Assembly (NCBI RefSeq): GCF_008122525.1 | Contig: NZ_VSRV01000001.1 | Location: 744,001-808,000 of the forward strand | DNA from: Marinomonas sp. IMCC 4694 | GTDB lineage: Bacteria > Pseudomonadota > Gammaproteobacteria > Pseudomonadales > Marinomonadaceae | Direction of reading: 5' to 3' | DNA length: 64,000 nucleotides | Shown: one piece after another, positions 58,523 to 64,000 of the stretch | How the letters are laid out: the number at the start of each line of letters is the position of its first letter | Position numbering within the stretch: position 1 is the first letter of the stretch | Notes under the pieces: generated by a model | Seen by the model: only the letters and a program-made list of their open reading frames with translations | Database searches by the model: none | Told to the model about the DNA's origin: nothing | Position numbers and translations under genes: made by a program

Positions 58523-60757
58523 TTAATATCCAACGTTTCCTTGGTTCCAATAGGTATCAGCAATACTGGACTGATTATTTGCACGGCCAGCTGAGCTTAA
58601 ACCGCGTAGGGTAAATTGTAAAAAGACGCCTCTATCAAATTTTTTGTCATCATTGAGCCAATCTTGGTAGCTCAATGATACCTTGATACAACAGTTTTCA
58701 TAGCCTAGACCGGCAATCTCTTTAATAGAGTCTTGTCTGAGAAAATCGTAGGTGTATTGAGTGAACATCGACCAGTTTTGGCTTAGAGGCAATACGCTGC
58801 CAAGACTGGCCTGTTCGGCGTCGTCAACAGAATAAAGGTAACTGACATTAATTTTTACGTCATCGACAGGTTCTAACGAGGCGACTATTTGGGTTAAGTT
58901 GATTGCGTCACTGTCTGGGTCGTAATTCACGTTGCTGGTTAAAGAATATCGATCGCCACTGTAAGTCGCAGAGGTTAATAAATCACTGTGTTTTGAGCTG
59001 TCAACAGGGCTGCTGTCGTTCGAATTGCCACTGATAGACACATAACGATCTTCAAGGTAAAAAATTTGCCCGGCTTTAAAGGCCCATTTTTCACTGTTGT
59101 TTTCGTCGTAGAGACGACTTTCTAAGCCAAAGGTAAGCTGTTGTGTGTCACCAATGCGGTCGTTACCGTTAAAACGTTTATGACTAAAGGCCTGTGAGTA
59201 GGTCAATGTCGTGTTACTGGCGTCAAAGTTTGGGATGGCGTTTTGATTTTTGTAGGGTGAGTTTAAGTAGTTTAAGCGTGGCTCCAGTGTTTGCCGCCAC
59301 AGCCTGCGGTTTGTTGTAATGCTGCGCTCAAGTACAATCGACGAGTCAATGTAAGCGCTAATGTGCTCAAGCGAGGCGCTGCTGGCTGAGCTACCAGTAT
59401 AATGGTTTAGATCATAATCGCGATATTGCGCCAAGACACCTGGCGTGAAATTACCCCAAGCGTTACTCAGTTCTATCGCGATGTCTTGATTAAGAACAAA
59501 GCGCCGTCCGTCAAAGTTATCTTCCGCGGGGTCATAAAAATCTGTGTACTGCCCCGTAATCGAGTAATCGACCACCGAGTTAGCCAGTCGGTACGCGCTG
59601 TCAATGCGAGGTTTCCATTCAAACGGCTGATTAGTGGCGGCGTTCGGTGTTTGGTATGTTAAATAGGTTACCTTGTTGAGAAAGTTTCCCTCGTTCAAAT
59701 CAACATAAATACTGCGCTCGTAATGATCTTTTTCCCCAAGGGAAATGCTGTTGATCTCAGGGTATTTGGTTTCTGTCGGGTTACTTTCGTAGGTGAGGCC
59801 AGCATAAATATGGCGATTAAACACTTGATCTGAAGTTAGTTTAAACAGCGTTTGTTCGCCTTCTTCATTGCTTGAGAAGGTAGATTGCTCGTAAACAGTG
59901 TCGCCAAAAGGCCCTAAATGCCTGAACTCAATGTCAATGCCTTCACCTTTTTCTTGAATGAATTGTGGCGTGAAAGTGGCATCGTAATTAGAGGCGATAT
60001 TCCAATAAAACGGCGCTGAGAGACTGACGCCATCAGAACCTGAATAACCCAGTACTGGAAACAAAAAACCTGTTTGGCGAGTGTTGTCTATCGGGAATCT
60101 GAGCCAGGGAAAGTAAAAGATGGGTAAGCCAGCAATGCGAATTTGCACGTGTTTTGCTGTGCCAAAACCACTGTTTGTATCGAGCTTTATGGAGCTGCCA
60201 TACAGTGTCCAGCTTTCTTGATTTGGTTCGCAGGTGGTAAAAAAACCTTCCTCGATAAACACCACCCCCGATTGAGTTTGCGACAGCAACTTGGCTTCAC
60301 CTCGGGCGCCTGAGTTATGGCTAAGAAATTGCGCGTTATCAAACTGAGTCGCGTTGTTACCGCTGTTGTCAATATAAGCGCTAGAACTTCGAACGAGCTG
60401 GTTGCTGGCGCGTAGGGCGACATTGCCTTTGGCGCGATAGTATTCGTTAGGCACCCCGTCAATGGTGTCTGCGGATAAAGTGGATAAAGGCTGAATAATC
60501 TGCGCGGCACCTTTAAGGTGAATTACCCCTTCTTTTCCTCGAACGATCATGTCCGCCGCGAGACGAGTGTCTTCTGATGTTGTCGCCTGCCATTGACTCA
60601 CGTAGGTGCCTTGGCAATATTGATTCAGTTGTGACTGCTGCTCGCTTGTCAGTGTTTCTCTTGGCGCCCAATCCCACTGATTCGCTTGCGCATGAACCAG
60701 CGGCAAAATGAAAAGACTTTGAAAAAATAAGGTGTAGGTGCGTAAATGCTTAACCAT
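58523..60757 (-). CDS. lptD: LPS assembly outer-membrane protein LptD
   Basis: A 744-residue outer-membrane beta barrel that, with LptE, inserts LPS into the outer leaflet. Signal peptide TLFFQSLFILPLVHA, then an OstA-type beta-jellyroll (MIVRGKEGVIHLKGAAQI) and a long barrel. Cys in YCQGTY and TTCEPNQ and the CC pair near the end (YENCCIKVSL) can form the essential disulfides. Confidence 0.95.
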   Translation of the reverse strand: MVKHLRTYTLFFQSLFILPLVHAQANQWDWAPRETLTSEQQSQLNQYCQGTYVSQWQATTSEDTRLAADMIVRGKEGVIHLKGAAQIIQPLSTLSADTIDGVPNEYYRAKGNVALRASNQLVRSSSAYIDNSGNNATQFDNAQFLSHNSGARGEAKLLSQTQSGVVFIEEGFFTTCEPNQESWTLYGSSIKLDTNSGFGTAKHVQIRIAGLPIFYFPWLRFPIDNTRQTGFLFPVLGYSGSDGVSLSAPFYWNIASNYDATFTPQFIQEKGEGIDIEFRHLGPFGDTVYEQSTFSSNEEGEQTLFKLTSDQVFNRHIYAGLTYESNPTETKYPEINSISLGEKDHYERSIYVDLNEGNFLNKVTYLTYQTPNAATNQPFEWKPRIDSAYRLANSVVDYSITGQYTDFYDPAEDNFDGRRFVLNQDIAIELSNAWGNFTPGVLAQYRDYDLNHYTGSSASSASLEHISAYIDSSIVLERSITTNRRLWRQTLEPRLNYLNSPYKNQNAIPNFDASNTTLTYSQAFSHKRFNGNDRIGDTQQLTFGLESRLYDENNSEKWAFKAGQIFYLEDRYVSISGNSNDSSPVDSSKHSDLLTSATYSGDRYSLTSNVNYDPDSDAINLTQIVASLEPVDDVKINVSYLYSVDDAEQASLGSVLPLSQNWSMFTQYTYDFLRQDSIKEIAGLGYENCCIKVSLSYQDWLNDDKKFDRGVFLQFTLRGLSSAGRANNQSSIADTYWNQGNVGY

Positions 60758-60885
60758 GCAGGGTATACTTATTATTAATAGTTGTTGTCCTAAATCGGAT
60801 ACTGCCTAAAAGCGGTTCCACCTGATGAGACAAATGATAATCTAAGCAGGCCTGTAGGGGCTACCGATTCTGGAGAAATTTCTTT

Positions 60886-61674
60886 ATGTGGAAAATTGTG
60901 TGTGCCATCTTGGGTTATATTCTAGGTGGTTTTCTTGGGGGATTGTTAGGTTTCATTGTGGGCGGTTTTGTCGACCGAGGCCAAAAAGGGCAAGCCTTTG
61001 GTGGTGCTCGTAATCGAGCGAATATTCGTTTACAACAAGACACTTTTTTTCGTACTTTATTTTTATTGATGGGGCGTTTGGCCAAATCAGACGGACAGGT
61101 ATCAGAGGCTGAAATTCAGCTAGCGCAATCGGTGATGCAGCGCCTCAGGTTGTCGCCAGCGGCTCAAGATCAAGCCAGACAGTTATTCAACGAAGGTAAA
61201 TCCGCCCATTTTGATCTTACTTCGGTCCTAAATACCTTTAAACAAACGGTTGGCCCAGGCGATTTAACACGCACCTTATTGGAAGTTTTGTTGGTGTCGG
61301 CGTATGCGGATGGTCATTTCAGCGTAGAAGAAAAATCGTTTGTTTCTCAAGTTTGCGCGCATTTGGGCGTGTCGGTCGCTGAGTTTGATGCGCTGCACAT
61401 TCAGGTTAAGCAACAAGCGCATTTTAGACAGGGGTATTCTTCTTCCGATTCGATGGGATCAAAAGATGTGCTAAAAGCCGCTTACGAGCTGCTAGGCGTA
61501 ACACCAGAAATGAGCGATGCAGACATTAAAAAAGCGTATCGTCGGCTAATGAGCAAAAATCACCCGGATAAACTCAGCGCAAGCGGCTTACCTGATGAGA
61601 TGATCGAGCTGGCGAAAGAGCGCACGCAAGAAATTCAAGCGGCCTATGAGATGATAAAAAACATCCGTAAATAA
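60886..61674 (+). CDS. djlA: co-chaperone DjlA
   Basis: A 262-residue membrane J-protein. The N-terminal Gly-rich segment (VCAILGYILGGFLGGLLGFI) anchors it; a TerB-like helical middle follows (FRTLFLLMGRLAKSDGQVSEAEI). The C-terminal J domain has the HPD motif in MSKNHPDKLS. It stimulates DnaK; it is divergent from lptD, as in E. coli. Confidence 0.93.
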   Translation: MWKIVCAILGYILGGFLGGLLGFIVGGFVDRGQKGQAFGGARNRANIRLQQDTFFRTLFLLMGRLAKSDGQVSEAEIQLAQSVMQRLRLSPAAQDQARQLFNEGKSAHFDLTSVLNTFKQTVGPGDLTRTLLEVLLVSAYADGHFSVEEKSFVSQVCAHLGVSVAEFDALHIQVKQQAHFRQGYSSSDSMGSKDVLKAAYELLGVTPEMSDADIKKAYRRLMSKNHPDKLSASGLPDEMIELAKERTQEIQAAYEMIKNIRK

Positions 61675-61697
61675 AGAGCGAGTGCTTGCTGGTGGCA

Positions 61698-62711
61698 TTA
61701 AGGGCTTTCGTAGAAAAGTCCTTTTTTTAGGGTGGGTAGCGCTGAGCGTTGTTCTTTTTGAGTGGTGTTTTGTTTTAAAAAGCCGCGTACTCTTTGAATA
61801 AGTACGGCTCCGTTTTCTTCGCCTACTTGGTGGTCAAAAAGAGCATTTAACGCGGTATAGTTATTCTGACTGTTTTTTTGTTGGTTCGCCGCTTGCTGGC
61901 GCCAAACGGAAAACTGCTCGCTAGAATCAGTTTGGGTGTAATAGTCCAGTGTCGGTTGGTTTATCAGACTCAGTGATTGTGCGGTCGGGTATTCTTGTTG
62001 TGCGGATGACGCTTTTATTTCAATCAGTATCAAAGCGTTGACGCTTGTTGGGTTCGTGGCCAAGAAACTCAACGCGTAACTGGCACCTGTGCCGTACCCT
62101 AAAAGTGCTATTTGACCGATATTTTGCGTGTTTGCTTGATCTATTGTGGCTTGAATTCTAGCAAAAACAACGGCTTGGTTGGGCTGTTCTTGATTAGCCT
62201 GATCGTTGTTTTCTTCTGATGTGATGGTTTTGATCGGGGCTGCCCGCAATGTGACATCGGGTACTTCGATAGAAAAAGTACACCAGCTGTGGGCTGGCAT
62301 GGCATTTCGTAATGGCGCAATCGCGTCAGGCCAGTCAGGGTGTTCATTGTCAGAGTGTAAAAGAATAAGGCAGCCTTCTGTTGAGTGGGTGAGCGCAGGT
62401 CGATACAGTGTAAGGAACGCCTCACCGTTTGCTTCTAAGTTTTGGATTTGATGGTCTAGTCTTCTTCGCGTTATCGAGGTAATTAAGGCTTCTATGCGCG
62501 TTTTTTGAGGTTGGGGTAACACATAGTCGGTGCTATCTGAAGGCGGATTTTGTGTGCTTTCGGGCGAGGGTTGAGTCGTTTCGGCTGACAAAAAACCACT
62601 GAGGATCAGACAGATAAAAAGCGTAATGATGTGTTGGGTCTTCTGAGTTCTTGTTTTCTGACAACTTGTCTGATGCGTTGTCGAGTGCCCTGTCTGAAAG
62701 GGTGTGTTCAT
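61698..62711 (-). CDS. DUF3530-like exported alpha/beta-hydrolase
   Basis: About 337 residues from ATG 62711. Signal peptide region HIITLFICLILSGFLSA with a long n-region. The body has LTLYRPALTHSTEGCLILLHSDNEHPDWPDAI and GQIALLGYGTGASYALSFLA, resembling DUF3530 proteins. The nucleophile-elbow position reads GYGTGAS, without a plain GxSxG, so hydrolase activity is doubtful. No neighbour gives a role. Confidence 0.7.
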   Translation of the reverse strand: MNTPFQTGHSTTHQTSCQKTRTQKTQHIITLFICLILSGFLSAETTQPSPESTQNPPSDSTDYVLPQPQKTRIEALITSITRRRLDHQIQNLEANGEAFLTLYRPALTHSTEGCLILLHSDNEHPDWPDAIAPLRNAMPAHSWCTFSIEVPDVTLRAAPIKTITSEENNDQANQEQPNQAVVFARIQATIDQANTQNIGQIALLGYGTGASYALSFLATNPTSVNALILIEIKASSAQQEYPTAQSLSLINQPTLDYYTQTDSSEQFSVWRQQAANQQKNSQNNYTALNALFDHQVGEENGAVLIQRVRGFLKQNTTQKEQRSALPTLKKGLFYESP

Positions 62712-62807
62712 TTTCTTCATTGTTTTCAATACTTCTTTTTAATGCCTTGTTAAAATACGCACAACATTTTCTTTTGATCCTTTATTGTGTCACTGCTGGA
62801 GTTAGAT

Positions 62808-63482
62808 ATGAATGATTTTCTTATAGCGCCTTCGATCCTGTCGGCGAATTTCGCTCGACTAGGAGAAGAGGTGGATAATGTGTTGGCGGCGGGCGCTGAT
62901 ATCATCCACTTCGATGTGATGGATAATCATTATGTTCCCAATTTAACCATTGGTCCTATGGTGTGCAAAGCGCTGCGCAAACATGGTGTGACAGCCGATA
63001 TTGATGTGCATTTAATGGTGAAACCGGTCGATCGTATGATCGCCGATTTTATTGAAGCAGGCGCGTCCATTATTACTTTTCATCCAGAAGCCAGTGAGCA
63101 CATTGACCGCTCCTTGCAAATGATCCGCGACGGCGGATGTAAAGCAGGTTTGGTATTTAATCCAGCGACGCCCTTGCATTACTTAAAGCATGTGATGGAC
63201 AAAGTGGATATGGTGCTACTGATGTCGGTGAACCCTGGATTTGGGGGGCAATCTTTTATTCCCGGCACGCTGGATAAGTTGCGTGAAGCGCGCGCGCTTA
63301 TCGACGCGAGTGGATACAGCATTCGCCTTGAAGTTGATGGCGGCGTGAGTGAAAAAAACATTGCAGACATCGCCCGCGCGGGAGCCGATACCTTTGTGGC
63401 CGGTTCTGCTATTTTTGGTAAAGACGACTATAAGGCCGTTATCGACACGATGCGAGACGAGCTGGCGAGTGTGCGCCGATGA
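62808..63482 (+). CDS. rpe: ribulose-phosphate 3-epimerase
   Basis: A 224-residue TIM-barrel enzyme of the pentose phosphate pathway. [44 protein letters not shown] and [11 protein letters not shown] are conserved. ATG 62808 follows GGAG; an earlier in-frame start at 62787 lacks support. Its stop overlaps the gph start. Confidence 0.96.
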   Translation: MNDFLIAPSILSANFARLGEEVDNVLAAGADIIHFDVMDNHYVPNLTIGPMVCKALRKHGVTADIDVHLMVKPVDRMIADFIEAGASIITFHPEASEHIDRSLQMIRDGGCKAGLVFNPATPLHYLKHVMDKVDMVLLMSVNPGFGGQSFIPGTLDKLREARALIDASGYSIRLEVDGGVSEKNIADIARAGADTFVAGSAIFGKDDYKAVIDTMRDELASVRR

Positions 63483-64000
63483 AAACGCCGCGTTATTTTT
63501 CGACTTGGTTTGAGGGGTGGCCTGAATTAGTGTGCTTGGATCTTGACGGCACCTTAGTAGACAGCGTGCCTGACATCGCAAGCGCCGTGGATGCAGCCTT
63601 GTATGAGCTCGGTTCAACCTTAGCGGGTGAAGATCTTGTTCGCAGCTGGGTCGGTTTTGGTTCGGCTAAGTTGATCGATCAAGCGTTAGAGTGGGCGAAC
63701 CTAGAGACGGATCTGCACGGCGAAGCCTATCGTATTTTCTTATTGCATTATCGGGCTCACCTTACCGACAAAACGACCTTATACCCTAATGTGAAAGCCT
63801 TGCTCAAAGCGTTTAAACACAATGGTGTGCCCGTGGCGCTGATCACCAATAAACCCAGTGTGTTCGTTAAACCCATGCTGGATCATTTCGGCCTTACAGA
63901 GCAGTTTGGCTGGTTATTGGGCGGCGATACCTTGGAAGAGAAAAAACCGTCGGCATTGCCTTTGTTGTATTGCAGCGAGTCAATTGACGCTTTGCCAGAG
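63479..64000 (+). CDS. gph: phosphoglycolate phosphatase, partial (3' end beyond window)
   Basis: 174 codons are visible. The HAD motif I is [17 protein letters not shown]; motif II is [10 protein letters not shown]; Lys of motif III is in EEKKPSALP. It removes 2-phosphoglycolate. ATG 63479 overlaps the rpe TGA, and rpe-gph is a common pair. Confidence 0.93.
   Translation, partial: MKTPRYFSTWFEGWPELVCLDLDGTLVDSVPDIASAVDAALYELGSTLAGEDLVRSWVGFGSAKLIDQALEWANLETDLHGEAYRIFLLHYRAHLTDKTTLYPNVKALLKAFKHNGVPVALITNKPSVFVKPMLDHFGLTEQFGWLLGGDTLEEKKPSALPLLYCSESIDALPE

Overview
The window is a gammaproteobacterial chromosome of moderate GC. Gene content and order (rlmE-ftsH-folP-glmM-tpiA-secG-tRNA-Leu-rimP-nusA-infB-rbfA-truB-rpsO-pnp, rpsU-yqeY-dnaG-rpoD, lptD-surA-pdxA-rsmA-apaG-apaH) point to an Oceanospirillales host, most likely Marinomonas-like. 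The genus is an inference.

Positions 1 to about 20.8 kb are the right end of an integrated SXT/R391-family integrative conjugative element (ICE). Backbone genes run traF-traH-traG, then eex and the regulatory block setC-setD-slt-two hypothetical genes-cro-like, with divergent setR. The element stops inside the 5' end of prfC, the known SXT/R391 target, and supplies the first codons of prfC. The left end lies outside the window. Between an eroded IS5-family copy (201-1115) and traF, the place known as hotspot HS3 in this ICE family, sits an AT-rich cargo block. It holds a TnaC-like leader peptide, tryptophanase (tnaA), an aromatic amino acid permease (tnaB), an OprB-like porin, a degenerate receiver plus an EAL phosphodiesterase, and a RidA-family deaminase. 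Together these look like a mobile module for tryptophan uptake, cleavage to indole, pyruvate and ammonia, and clean-up of the 2-aminoacrylate intermediate, joined to c-di-GMP turnover. Two genes in it, the porin and receiver/EAL, are broken by apparent -1 shifts at 7-base homopolymers (T7 and A7).

An intact IS21-family element (istA-istB, 9902-12536) with a 5-bp target duplication interrupts traG near its 5' end. The reassembled TraG is 1189 residues and carries Thr-Asp-Asp at 606-608, the R391-type exclusion-group signature. The element may therefore be unable to transfer itself.

From 20.8 kb onward the window is core chromosome. There is translation and RNA machinery (prfC, rlmE, rimP, nusA, infB, rbfA, truB, rpsO, pnp); a glk-zwf-eda operon behind a near-ideal HexR operator; the macromolecular synthesis operon rpsU/yqeY/dnaG/rpoD on the minus strand; tsaD and folB; then a minus-strand envelope and maintenance block (lptD-surA-pdxA-rsmA-apaG-apaH-glpE-cca). 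djlA, a DUF3530-like hydrolase, rpe and a partial gph close the window. A few genes (22854-23696, 41178-41501) are not recognised.
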